Source: Sanderia malayensis
Taxonomy: Eukaryota > Cnidaria > Scyphozoa > Semaeostomeae > Pelagiidae
NCBI GenBank assembly: GCA_013076295.1
Contig: RQOL01000660.1
Span: 3,534,001 to 3,598,000 of the forward strand
Length of the DNA stretch: 64,000 nucleotides
Direction: 5' to 3'
Both the position numbers and the translations under genes were made by a program. Below the pieces are notes generated by a model. It was given only the letters and a program-made list of their open reading frames with translations. It was not told the origin of the DNA and searched no databases. This document shows positions 43,201 to 49,478 of the stretch, one piece after another; position 1 is the first letter of the stretch; the number at the start of each line of letters is the position of its first letter.

Positions 43201-44755
43201 TACATCTCAACCACGATGAGTTAGTTGATTCGGTTCAAGTTGAATTTCTCAAAGCCGCCAAATACCAGGCCCAATAACTTATCATTTTTTCTTTTGGCGT
43301 AACCCTTGAGGGCTCGACATTTATTTAACTCAAAAAATCTGTTTTCTTCTTCGGATGCTCAATTTATTATCTCTTAACTGTGCAGATAAGAAGTGTTTTG
43401 CATATCTTAACAGATTTGATTTTTATTTTCCTCCATGGCTTACCATCTGCTGTTACCAAATTCGTATGTTATCGCGTTTTTTTTCCAGAAACACGCTTCT
43501 TTGCGCTGTTGGTTGAAGCTTCTGGCGTCAGCAGTGGCCAGCTGGTGTTTGGCGGGAATCATCCCCAACATCCCCAACAGCAGTAGCCAATCAAATAGCC
43601 CCGATTACATAACAGCATGCTGGGATACGTTTGCACTGAATCTCGCAGGCCTCCTTCATTTGTCAAGATGGCAACATCTGCAACAACGAGTGAGTAGTTA
43701 ATTTAAAATGCGTCATCCAGCTAATTGTTCATCATAATAACTCAAAATAGCAATAAACTAAGAAAAGAATAATAAGATTCCTTGACTTGATCAAAATTGT
43801 TGCAAATACTAGTCTTCCTACATTCTACTGCCCTATAAATTTATACTGTTTTCTTTACTCTACAATACAACTACCGTTGTTAAATAATTGTTATTTTGAA
43901 ACAATGAAAATACTTGTCATTGTTTCACAATATTAAACGGTTTGTTATTGAGAAATAATGAATCGTTGAAATAATGAAAATAAATTTTATTTAACAATTT
44001 GATAATTTTTCCCCGTTATTCATCTGAATTGCAGTTATATGATGTTTTACAGGTTATTGAGTGGCTTGTTGCTTTACTGGAAATTGTACGTCCAATGAAA
44101 GAGCATGATCACATTGGCGTGTTGTTGCAAAGTAAGATATTTCATTTCTTCATTTCTTGAATACAGCAGTTGAATACTGTAGTTGAACAGTTGAACAGTT
44201 GAACATGCAGTTGAACACGCTTTTTTATGTATGAAAGGTATGAAAAGATGCACTAAATATGCTAAATTTCTGGCCACTAAATGTCAAGGAACTTTTGGAA
44301 CTACAATTTGATCAACAGAGTTCTAAAAATAAGGAATTTTAGGAACGAGGCCAAGGAACCAGGTTCCTTACAAAGAAAACACAATTCGAACATCAGGTGG
44401 AATCATGGCTTTGCATTTAGAAATTTGATCAATCCAGTGGTTGACTTCGTTCTCAGTCAACAACATGTGACCACGCGGGACTCTTTTTCTTTTAAATGTT
44501 CGATACGGCAGAATTATATAAAGTTTACACAACACGATATTGTGAATAACAACGTTGGTGCTACGAGTAACCATCTATGTGTAATAATGATTTTAAAATT
44601 TGTGTACGTGCAACAACCTGCTGTTGTGGCGCAAAATTAAAATTTTATGTTTATTGTGTATTTTCATTGTAGATTGTCTCATCACTCTTCGTGATTGTGA
44701 AGCATGGAAACAACGAGGTATTTGGATACAGTCATCAGATTTGCTGCTTACTTAG
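7260..44755 (+). CDS. FOCAD: Focadhesin, 45 exons over 37.5 kb
   Basis: FOCAD is a large helical-repeat protein tied to focal adhesions and to stability of the SKI mRNA-decay complex. Exon starts: 7260, 7491, 7784, 8552, 8997, 9370, 9888, 10930, 11165, 11572, 12132, 12321, 12944, 13210, 13406, 14033, 14324, 14570, 14881, 15130, 15354, 15929, 16549, 16726, 16933, 17361, 18049, 18424, 18861, 19488, 37487, 37966, 38713, 39890, 40208, 40574, 40814, 41127, 41514, 41823, 42262, 42957, 43489, 44053, 44673. They total 5394 nt, 1797 residues; human FOCAD has 1801. Diagnostic matches include NNKEWLVRVSDTVMVV, VPSNYDYLRESS and LPPVNWSLVFTPLMKLGF. Oddities: exon 21 needs a weak donor at 15543/15544 to keep frame, and exon 32 ends CAG|GCGAGT, a GC-AG intron. 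Intron 30 (17.9 kb) hosts other genes. AATAAA lies at 44833, 78 bp after the stop. Confidence 0.95.
8038..8405. repeat. ACTAT-type pentamer microsatellite
   Basis: About 365 bp made almost entirely of the 5-bp unit TACTA/ACTAT, purest between 8190 and 8270, inside FOCAD intron 3. It is open in all three plus frames because the unit length is not a multiple of three and contains no stop in this strand. The ORFs over it are artefacts. Confidence 0.9.
9987..10855. mobile_element. Non-autonomous hAT-like element, 869 bp
   Basis: The element begins CAGGGTTTATTTTAAGG (9987) and ends with the inverted copy CCTTAAAATAAACCCTG (10855). It is flanked by an identical 8-bp target duplication GGTGTAAT at 9979-9986 and 10856-10863. 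CAGGG termini and an 8-bp duplication are typical of the hAT superfamily. No transposase is encoded. Near the right end, TTATCACTGCACAA-type units are repeated four times (10765-10840). It sits in FOCAD intron 7. Confidence 0.85.
12778..12882. mobile_element. Short inverted-repeat element, family 1
   Basis: The ends are imperfect inverted copies related to AGACTCATTACATTGCGTCCC, with a middle rich in CTCGCTCG/GAGCGAG. Two related copies lie at 26036-26140 and 28434-28537 in this window. About 105 bp, no coding capacity, inside a FOCAD intron. Probably a MITE; the superfamily is not determined. Confidence 0.6.
13608..13811. mobile_element. hAT-like MITE, 204 bp
   Basis: The termini CAGGGCCGGTTCC and GGAACCGGCCCTG are inverted repeats. 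They are flanked by an exact 8-bp target duplication TACATTGT (13600-13607 and 13812-13819). The ends and duplication size fit the hAT superfamily. It carries G-rich and C-rich runs just inside the ends (GTGTGACACCCCCC). No ORF of note; located in FOCAD intron 15. Confidence 0.85.
15005..15085. repeat. 10-bp tandem repeat (TAGATTGTTA)
   Basis: About eight consecutive copies of TAGATTGTTA or TAGATTGTTT in the intron just upstream of a FOCAD exon that begins at 15130. Confidence 0.85.
20096..20446. repeat. Tandem duplication, period about 175 bp
   Basis: The block starting TCTATCATACATAAAGTAGG near 20101 is repeated from about 20276 with a few substitutions. Both copies include GACTCAAAAGGAGTCGAATT-like and CCCAGCTCTCTAGGAG-like segments. 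It lies just downstream of peptide gene A. Confidence 0.85.
20722..21627 (-). CDS. Secreted acidic-pro/cationic peptide precursor, gene A
   Basis: Minus-strand exons 21627-21567, 21286-21173 and 20807-20722 give 86 residues with two phase-1 introns. Exon 1 is a signal peptide (MKTLVVLFLAVGCVWAATGE). Exon 2 is highly acidic (DFDEPIHEEDDGELDDIEDD). Exon 3 encodes a short basic, aromatic tail, PYHHWIRRPK, ending RKWWRK. Net charge therefore switches from strongly negative to positive at the last intron, as in antimicrobial propeptides. The leader and propiece match genes B-D, but the tail is quite different, with Lys/Trp/His instead of Arg/Ser repeats. Downstream DNA from about 20480 matches the downstream DNA of the other copies, confirming shared origin. 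Unlike B-D, no TATA motif is seen about 80 bp upstream of the ATG. The function is inferred from architecture only. Confidence 0.75.
22317..23390 (-). CDS. Secreted acidic-pro/cationic peptide precursor, gene B
   Basis: Minus-strand exons 23390-23330, 22945-22817 and 22438-22317 give 103 residues; both introns are phase 1. The signal peptide is MKTLIVLFFALGCVRAATGE. The middle exon is almost all Glu, Asp and Gln (EDFDEPIQEDEDEDGGLDDI). The last exon reads ENNPRRGRSRRRRSSRRRR, then LSGPVRPNGRRRWSWG and stop. The terminal Gly after Trp could donate a C-terminal amide after processing. In the tail, about half of the residues are Arg. The other frame of exon 3 carries a stop in this copy, which supports the Arg-rich frame. 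The promoter resembles those of C and D. Mature-peptide cleavage is not certain, but the NNPRRGR boundary is conserved in B, C and D. Confidence 0.8.
23468..23476 (-). promoter_or_regulatory. TATA box of peptide gene B
   Basis: AATATAAAG on the minus strand, about 80 bp upstream of the gene B ATG. The same motif in the same sequence context precedes genes C (27292-27300) and D (30206-30214). Confidence 0.65.
23890..24217. mobile_element. TA-flanked inverted-repeat element, 328 bp
   Basis: The element starts CCGTATTTCCTCGATTAAAC and ends with the inverted copy GTTTAATCGAGGAAATACGG, flanked by TA on both sides (23888-23889 and 24218-24219). The interior is full of AAACGCCCCCCTCGAT-type repeats in direct orientation. 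A TA target duplication suggests a Tc1/mariner-type mechanism. Degenerate relatives appear near 19150-19290, 44820-44890 and 60890. Confidence 0.75.
25046..27213 (-). CDS. Secreted acidic-pro/cationic peptide precursor, gene C
   Basis: Minus-strand exons 27213-27153, 25959-25834 and 25179-25046 give 106 residues with phase-1 introns. The signal peptide is MKTIIVLFLALGCVWAATGE. The acidic exon carries DFDEPIQDEDEDGG and EDEELDS. The basic tail runs ENNPRRGGRFRSSRNSRRRR, then SFSRRRLMHVPVRPTG and RRRWAW stop. Relative to B and D, the ancestral acceptor CAG at the start of exon 3 has become TAT. An in-frame AG nine bases further on replaces it, so three codons are lost without breaking frame. 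There is no terminal Gly. Intron 1 is about 1.2 kb, expanded by repeats including a family 1 MITE at 26036-26140. The TATA-containing promoter matches gene B. Confidence 0.8.
26036..26140. mobile_element. Short inverted-repeat element, family 1 (copy 2)
   Basis: The ends AGACCCACCACATTGCGTCC and GGACGCAATGTAGTGAGTCT are near-perfect inverted repeats around a CTCG-rich centre. It is related to 12778-12882 and 28434-28537, and sits in intron 1 of gene C. Confidence 0.7.
27292..27300 (-). promoter_or_regulatory. TATA box of peptide gene C
   Basis: AATATAAAG on the minus strand, about 80 bp upstream of the gene C ATG, in a context conserved with genes B and D. Confidence 0.65.
27654..30127 (-). 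CDS. Secreted acidic-pro/cationic peptide precursor, gene D
   Basis: Minus-strand exons 30127-30067, 28383-28255 and 27769-27654 give 101 residues, again with phase-1 introns. The signal peptide is MKTFVVLFLALGCVWAATGE. The acidic exon (DFDEPIQDDEGGVGGFGDIP) is less dense in acid than in B and C. The basic tail reads ENNPRRGRSRRRRSSRRR, then LHVSVAPNG and RRRWNW stop. It differs from gene B by one in-frame codon deletion in the Arg run and by substitutions near the end. Intron 1 (1.7 kb) contains an inverted copy of array DNA at about 29600-29945 and a family 1 MITE. It is the 5'-most gene of the array as transcribed. Confidence 0.8.
28434..28537. mobile_element. Short inverted-repeat element, family 1 (copy 3)
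   Basis: The ends AGACTCATTGCATTGCGTGC and GGACGGAATGTAATGAGTCT are inverted repeats of the same family as 12778-12882 and 26036-26140. It lies in intron 1 of gene D at the position equivalent to copy 2 in gene C, so it probably predates the C/D duplication. Confidence 0.7.
29600..29945. repeat. Inverted duplicate of peptide-gene intron 1 DNA
   Basis: This block is the reverse complement of DNA found in intron 1 of gene B (about 22990-23290) and partly in that of gene C (26830-27120). Matching landmarks are ACTGTATAAAACCACCAATC, TTGCATTGAGGGGGGCATTG and CTCTT at the far end. A direct copy of its left part resumes at about 29995 beside gene D exon 1. Confidence 0.8.
30206..30214 (-). promoter_or_regulatory. 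TATA box of peptide gene D
   Basis: AATATAAAG on the minus strand, about 80 bp upstream of the gene D ATG, with the same surrounding sequence as in genes B and C. Confidence 0.65.
30611..31276. repeat. 140-bp direct duplication, second copy split by a MITE
   Basis: 30611-30750 reappears as 30806-30843 plus 31170-31276. Both share TTCAATTGACTGT, GGTCGCTAGTTTCAAGG and AGAGACCAGACAATTC. The second copy is interrupted by the element at 30844-31169, so the duplication came first and the insertion later. Confidence 0.85.
30844..31169. mobile_element. hAT-like MITE, 326 bp
   Basis: Begins CAGGGCATCTTTTAA and ends TTAAAAGATGCCCTG, with an exact 8-bp target duplication TAAAATAA (30836-30843 and 31170-31177). 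The interior is rich in GGGGCAAAA/GCCCCACC segments. An uninterrupted paralogous site at 30611-30750 confirms the borders. Confidence 0.9.
33030..34139 (-). CDS. Intronless type II membrane glycosyltransferase-like protein
   Basis: A single uninterrupted minus-strand ORF of 369 residues; starts at 34139 or, more likely, the second Met at 34127 (MARISWVNK). A short basic N-terminus is followed by one membrane segment (TLIIGALIVLIELCFYLWYF) and a lumenal stem, the layout of Golgi glycosyltransferases. The lumenal domain has ELRIMEVVNVLQSNLNHPFI, VAISHQDNQFGKGW, KRVAYALTRH, YVGSHDVFMFYVRG, then GMENVLIWVF and LNPCYLLYVHHHHC. The (G)xEN...NPC...HxH ending occurs in a family of predicted glycosyltransferases of microbes, algae and marine invertebrates. 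Substrate and linkage are unknown. Being intronless inside another gene's intron suggests retroposition or lateral origin, but no poly(A) tract or flanking repeats are clear. Partial duplicates lie at 34493-34860 and 36955-37135. Confidence 0.65.
   Translation of the reverse strand: MIYKMARISWVNKTLIIGALIVLIELCFYLWYFEIGRVKVNKDSGGRPLVVDDSHKSLQTQTPQTPEAHGVVLQKIWVKVVNVTLKYYPQMKEYNNIRVSYHKNCSQKDLKDADASKKFVVVTNFIYFILPNYKKNLFIGGGLRLTDANIELRIMEVVNVLQSNLNHPFIEEVHVLVKEDEAIEYLRHLPLKNSEKMVIHVPEEDVSMKTQFKYAGQCLVNKTVAISHQDNQFGKGWDKFRPDILKEKRVAYALTRHAPEIAPCAGAKWSPNCDPGYKYVGSHDVFMFYVRGALTSEQLKDLGNITPNLNGMENVLIWVFINRWNYKVLNPCYLLYVHHHHCIVIRDQHRKRVNTANTTGFAAFTDKLE
34493..34860 (-). pseudogene. Internally deleted duplicate of the glycosyltransferase-like gene
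   Basis: 34493-34800 matches 32896-33190, that is, the 3' flank and last 60 or so codons of the intact gene, with frameshifts. Directly after it, 34815-34860 matches the start-codon region (CAGCTTATTCTTGCCATTTT in the original). The body in between (about 0.9 kb) is missing, so this is a deletion derivative that cannot encode the enzyme. Confidence 0.75.
35344..36235 (-). pseudogene. Transposon-type cysteine protease (OTU/C76-like) with frameshift
   Basis: Two overlapping minus-strand frames make up one protein. The upstream frame (36235-35954) carries GNPKFGDTAGKQCVCNSVAA, a papain-fold nucleophile-Cys region. The downstream frame (36111-35344) continues with VKNVARWNSIDLDIVLDRDD, LSVLDIPKNIVI and the VFLFDSHSRGDHNG motif that supplies the Asp/His part. 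The switch falls near 36005, at a T/A-rich run, and implies a one-base shift. Such domains are known from tegument-like proteases and from large DNA transposons that carry PIF1-type helicases; no helicase is seen here. It is best read as a decayed mobile-element fragment in the FOCAD intron. The tail of the downstream frame (AKLNAFTWKLQLL) is unassigned. Confidence 0.6.
36955..37135 (-). pseudogene. 5'-end fragment of the glycosyltransferase-like gene
   Basis: Matches the promoter and first codons of the intact gene (compare 34060-34140 and 34240-34320). Shared stretches include GCGCGCCAATTATTAATG-like and TTTTAGCATGCATCGGAAAC-like sequence. The start codon is altered and no downstream coding sequence follows, so it is a dead fragment. 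Confidence 0.7.
37200..37425. repeat. Repeat-rich block of GAAAACGG units
   Basis: Contains multiple copies of TGAAAACGGAGTC and its inverse GACTCCGTTTTCA in both orientations, ending GTGTGAACAGGGCC. The inverted arrangement suggests a MITE, but I cannot fix the borders. It lies just upstream of FOCAD exon 31. Confidence 0.5.
39030..39210 (+). mobile_element. tRNA-derived SINE-like sequence
   Basis: An internal RNA polymerase III promoter is visible: A box TGGCGTAGTGG at 39044-39054 (exact consensus) and B box GGATCGATTCC at 39087-39097 (one mismatch). The intervening arms do not form a good cloverleaf, so this is not a functional tRNA gene. Downstream, 39150-39196 forms a strong hairpin (GGTACGCCGAGGATCTAC / GTAGATCCCCGGCGTACC). 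The 3' end of the element is not determined; it lies in a FOCAD intron. Confidence 0.6.
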
Positions 44756-45364
44756 ACGAAATGTTACACAGTTAGATCGTCTGTCTGACTGACAATAGTC
44801 TCAAACATAGCTACATATTGTAATAATCCTGGAATAAAACCCCTTTCCCAGCGAATTAGCCCCCTTTTCAAATATAAGCCCCCATGGTCTTCCATAGAAA
44901 TGTGGGTAATCTAATTCCTTGCCACCACTTTCAGAATCGTTATACCAATAACTGGGAATAATAATATTTTTGCTTTGGGATTTTGGGACAGAGAGTTTTT
45001 TGCGCAATTGAATTCAGTTGCTTCAGTTGAATTTAATTGAGTTTGTTTATTATTTTTGAAAATAGCCATCCCTTCTTGAGGCCTGCTGTTGGGCATCTGA
45101 GAAAGAGATTTTGTTTTTTTCATTTTTACTCACACGCTTGTGCATTTGAAAGTAAAAGAAGATAAACAGATTTGAAACAGATTTGGGTAGCTGTCACTGC
45201 ACCACCAGATGCCTATTCGACTTCAATAAAAATAATATTCAACGTGTGATCAAGTGTGCAATAGTTCTGAGAAAAAATAACCGCCATTGCATCCCACGCA
45301 TTTAATTCTACCTGCTTGTGAGTAACGTGCCAATTAACGGCCATATGTTCTTGATCTGTGGGTC
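44756..45364. other. FOCAD 3' region and spacer
   Basis: Includes the FOCAD polyadenylation signal AATAAA at 44833 and a degenerate piece of the CCCC-rich inverted-repeat family (44830-44890). No gene is recognised. Confidence 0.5.
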
Positions 45365-45370
45365 TATATA
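45365..45370 (+). promoter_or_regulatory. TATA box of the secreted peptide gene
   Basis: TATATA in the context GGTCTATATATCTCGG, about 30 bp before a predicted 5' UTR exon that ends with AAACAAAAG|GTAAGT at 45459/45460. Confidence 0.55.
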
Positions 45371-45952
45371 TCTCGGCATAAAATGTGACACATTACTTGA
45401 CTATCGAAGCAGAACTTTGGAAAGAAGACCAACACATCAGATCATCTCTTAAACAAAAGGTAAGTTAAAGAATTCTAAATTATTTTCATTAATTTCAGTT
45501 TCATATTTTCATTTTCTATTTTTTTATTTTTTATTTTGCATTGAACATGTTTGTATGAAATTTTGACTGCACTGCAATCAGGGCTTCCCAGTAAGATTCA
45601 GATCTTTCGTAAATGTTATCAGCAGTTAAACACAGTTAAATTATGCGTAAGATATTTAAATTAAAGATTTTCTGTTTCAGAAAATTTTATGAATGAACAT
45701 ATAACAGTTTACCTAGCCGCTTCGTTACAATTCTTTTTATTTGCTATGAAAATATACATATTTTCAGTGGCTGTAGATTTTAAGAGCTTTTTAAATTACA
45801 AGCATCAAGTTCATTTCAAATACTCAACAATGTTGCTTTATCACCTGCTACACACAAATATACTTTCAAATTTATGCCATGCCGTTAATATACTTTTGAG
45901 AACCAATTTAAATAAGTTTTTCTTACTCTAGGCATTTTTAAAAACGAAGAAA

Positions 45953-46276
45953 ATGCAGATCAAAACCATCGTGATTCTAACCATCGCTTTGCTAAGCATT
46001 GCCAGCGCAAAGCCGTATTATAAATTCCAAGAGAAAGCACCAGTGTTTGTAACAGTTAACCTGCCAGACACGAAATCATGCAAGCAAATTGGGAGATGCT
46101 TACTTGAAGGGTTGCAAATGCAAAATGATGAACTCAACTCGGCACCATTGGCAAAGAGAATATTCGCCAGTGGAATGATTCAACACAGACTTGCAAAGCT
46201 GCGTGGAAACTCCAATCAACAAGGTGGTGGTAATCTCAGAGCTGCACAACAACAGTTTAGAAACCTGTTTGGATGA
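45953..46276 (+). CDS. Small secreted peptide precursor with Lys-Arg site and amidation Gly
   Basis: A 107-residue ORF lies in the second exon of a two-exon gene: 5' UTR exon about 45395-45459, coding exon from 45932 after TTACTCTAG. A signal peptide is clear (MQIKTIVILTIALLSIASA, cleavage before KPYY). The propiece has two Cys (CKQIGRC). After LNSAPLAKR, a dibasic site, the remaining 38 residues begin IFASGMIQHRLAKLRG and end QQQFRNLFG stop. Cleavage at KR and conversion of the final Gly would give a basic peptide ending NLF-amide. This is the layout of a neuropeptide or an amphipathic antimicrobial peptide. I do not recognise the family. It shows no sequence similarity to the FOCAD-intron peptides but shares their secreted, basic C-terminal design. 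Confidence 0.75.
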   Translation: MQIKTIVILTIALLSIASAKPYYKFQEKAPVFVTVNLPDTKSCKQIGRCLLEGLQMQNDELNSAPLAKRIFASGMIQHRLAKLRGNSNQQGGGNLRAAQQQFRNLFG

Positions 46277-46810
46277 AAAGGGAAACTATTTACCAGTATC
46301 TTTGCATGAAAGGATGATCTGTTAATTCTTATTTTTATTTTATTTTATCAGTTTGAATATGGTTGTACATGTAATCATTTAGCGTATAGTGTCAAGTAAC
46401 ACTATAAATGTTTAGCAAGTCAAGCTTTCGATTCTCTTATTTTGTTACCTCCAGAATTGAAAAGGGGTATTATAGCCTTCAGGTAAGTCTCGACTATTAG
46501 CAATACAGTCATGTTGTTCCAACAAGGTTAGAATAGAATGTAAGTAAAATCTTGTCGGTCGAAAAATTTGTTTGATGTAAGTGAAAAGTGCAAAGGTAAT
46601 GCGTTGACGAAATTATCTTGTTACAAGCTGGCTGTGGTTGTTGATATCTATCATTAACTAAACGTAAAGGGCCTAATCAGCACCATAATTTTTTTGCATG
46701 CAAGCACTTGTGAAGAACTTGTATTATTTAAGGTGTTGGTTGAATTGATTTCTTTTGATAGATAAGGTTTTATTTTTGCAGTATTGACTGCTTGAGACGG
46801 TTTTGAAATA
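46277..46810. other. Spacer between the peptide gene and CCDC124
   Basis: Peptide-gene 3' UTR followed by the CCDC124 5' region. An acceptor-like tract (GATAAGGTTTTATTTTTGCAG, 46765-46782) just before the CCDC124 ATG suggests an upstream non-coding exon. Nothing else is seen. Confidence 0.45.
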
Positions 46811-48032
46811 ATGCCAAAGAAGCTAGGAACTAACCCAAAAGCCGAAGCCGCCAGGGAAAGGAAAGCCGAGAAAAAAGAGAAGACCAAGAAAGAGTCGAGA
46901 GACACAAAGAAGATGCGAAATGGGCTGATGATGATAAATACAATGCCTCTAAACAACAGCGAAAAGTAAGCTTTTTAAGTTTTCTCGGGATTTGGTTCTG
47001 ATTATTTCTTCCACACGAAACCTGACACGGCGTTTCGTGCCCCCTAATAATGGCATGGCATGTCATATCCTATCGTTAAAAGGGGGTGTGTCACTATATG
47101 TTAAAAATAGGCGTGTAGCAAATGAAATATGCCACTATTTTATAATTTACTACAATGATAATGATAATAATGTGTGATAATAACAATAGTTTTTGTTTAA
47201 AGTGAGTAATCGATTAATTTAACTGATGTTAAATGTTTTGCAACAGGGTCCAATTATAAATTTAGGAAAAATTGAGTATACTTGAATTATGCAGTTAAAG
47301 ATAATCACGATGTAGCACTGTTTACTATGCATTGAAAATCATAGATATGATATATATATTTAGTTAAAATGTTTTTTTTTAATTTGGGAAAATGTTAAGT
47401 TGTTATGTTAGTGGTTGGAACATATTTCACCACACCCTAACAGCCTTTATTTTGGATGCTCTAATGTTGATTTTACGATAACTTTTTCCCTATGCTATAC
47501 TATTTATGTTATTTTATGTCACCAGGAAAGTAAAGAGCAGAAGCGTTTGGCTGCTCTGCAGAAGAAGCAAGAAGCAAAGTTGCTGCTAGAGCAAGAGGAG
47601 GCCAAATTGAATGCAAAATCAAGACCATCGGCATCATCATCGTCAACTAAAGTAACAAGAGCACAGATTGCAGAAGAAAGACAAAAACAAGCAAAGTTGA
47701 ACATGAAGAAAGAAAAAGCAAAAGACATGGAACCTGATATTTTCTTGGAGGAAAATCCAAATCAAAAAATGGCTGAGTTGCTTGCAGAAGAAGGTGCCAC
47801 AGAAGCAAGAAATATAGAAGAAGCAATTACAACTTTGAGTGTAGATGGAACCCAAAGCATGGACAAAAATCCAGAGAAGAGAATGAAAGCAGCTTACACA
47901 GCATTTGAAGCTGAACAATTACCAATCTTGAAAGCAGAGAATCCAAATTTAAGATTGTCTCAATTGAAACAATTACTTCGGAAGCAATGGCTTAAATCCC
48001 CTGATAATCCAATGAACAAAATTCTGGGGTAA
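46811..48032 (+). CDS. CCDC124: CCDC124 (Lso2-like ribosome-associated protein), with apparent frameshift
   Basis: CCDC124 and yeast Lso2 bind idle 80S ribosomes and aid recovery from dormancy. Exon 1 (46811-46965) starts MPKKLGTNPKAEAARERKAE. Exon 2 (47526-48032) encodes ESKEQKRLAALQKKQEAKLL through STKVTRAQIAEE, then LSVDG, and ends LRLSQLKQLLRKQWLKSPDN / PMNKILG, all diagnostic. Exon 1 as given does not stay in frame. The N-terminal reading ends after EKTKKE, while the expected continuation VERHKEDAKWADDDKY (the DDDK block of the family) lies one base out of register. One base seems to be missing near 46890. This is most likely an assembly indel, as both sides are well conserved. The length, about 219 residues, matches the family (human 223). 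Confidence 0.9.
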
Positions 48033-48780
48033 TTTTGTAGAAATTAATTTCAAAAGTTTCAATGAAGATTGATTCTGGAGAGAATGTAAGTGAACTGATA
48101 GATTTTCTATTATTTTGCTTCATGCTTAGAGACTGCAGAATCATATTTCTGTTATAGTCTTAAGCTAAAACAGCTGAACAGCTGTATCACACTCCACCTG
48201 TTGTTATGATATAATTTAGCCTGTTCTCAGAATTCAATGTTTTTATTCTTGGTTACTGTTCAGTACCAAATATATTGCATAAAAACAATTGTATTATCCC
48301 AGGGATCAGGATAGAAAGAAATAATCCCAAATTTCTATTGTTTTGTGCTTTTTTGTGTTAAAAGCACCTGTGTTCATCTTCATCTCATGTCATTGGAAAA
48401 TATATTTTTTTCACCTTTACCAAGCTTCAACATAAACCTGCAACTTTTTAGATTTGCTATTGTGGCACTGCCAATAGTTGACCTGGTGTTTTTAAGTTTT
48501 TCAATTCTACCGAGTAATAGCAGTTTATTAATCTGCCTGGTGTAAACTTTTTATTTTTTGAGGGAGCTGACAAAATTATTTAAAAAAATGCCATAATTCG
48601 TTTTTAAACGATCAGGGAAGCTCAACCATATTTCAATTTTGTCTGAAATGAATGGATTTTCTTCGTTGCCTTCGAGCAATTTCGACTGAGATTCTATTAT
48701 TTTCAAAGAAATTTCAAATTCTATCAATATTTAATTTATCATTGACTTTGACGCACAACTTTTTTTTGGTAACTCGATAA
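48033..48780. other. CCDC124 3' region
   Basis: AT-rich 3' UTR and spacer. ORFs here have no recognisable content. Confidence 0.45.
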
Positions 48781-49475
48781 AGGCCCGAATACACCTAGCT
48801 ATTTCGCATTATTTATTCCCAAAATAGCCGCGGTTAGAATAAATAACGGAATATTGCAAGGTGTATATGCGCGTTCTATTTTCCATTCTACATTCCATTC
48901 TATATTCAATAAATCCATTCATTTGAGCACTGTTTGGCCTAAATATTGGGACAACATGATTGATATAGGGCATTTAAATGAGTTTTAAACAATCCTCATC
49001 TGTACAATTCATAGTTTCGCAAGCATTTTAATGTTCATTTGGTTGAAAATACAGAAAAGAATATAAAGGTATACAGCGTGAGGTTGATTTGAGACAACCG
49101 CGCGAAGAACGTGGAAAGTATAAATTACCATGAACATGCATTGATAAGGCATGTGATGGAACATAAGAACATTGTCTCTTTTATGTTGATTGCCCAAAAA
49201 CTGGAATTTCAGTACTGGAAATTCTGAAATTCTACAGAAATACGTCACCAGACAGTCGGTTTCTTTATGTCTGCAGTTTTATGCTAGAAACACAAAATCA
49301 TGCTGAGAATATCGGATGGAATAAAATCAAAACGTTTTGATTTTATTCCATCGAATATTCTCAGCTTCTTTTGCTTCTTTTGACAAGGTGTTAATTCGAT
49401 TTTTCCCCCCCGACGGGCTATTTTTGGGATGTCTGGAGAATAAATAATGCAAAATAGCTAGGTGTATTCGGGCCT
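48781..49475. mobile_element. Harbinger-like non-autonomous element, 695 bp
   Basis: Terminal inverted repeats of about 38 bp start AGGCCCGAATACACCTAGCT on both ends with one or two mismatches. They are flanked by the 3-bp target duplication TAA (48778-48780 and 49476-49478). The 3-bp TWA-type duplication points to the PIF/Harbinger superfamily. No transposase ORF is present. A 64-bp palindrome (49302-49365) lies inside. Confidence 0.8.
49302..49365. repeat. 64-bp near-perfect palindrome
   Basis: Two 32-bp arms, starting GCTGAGAATATCGGATGG and meeting at AAAACGTTTT, are inverted copies with two or three mismatches and no spacer. It lies within the Harbinger-like element. Confidence 0.85.
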
Positions 49476-49478
49476 TAA

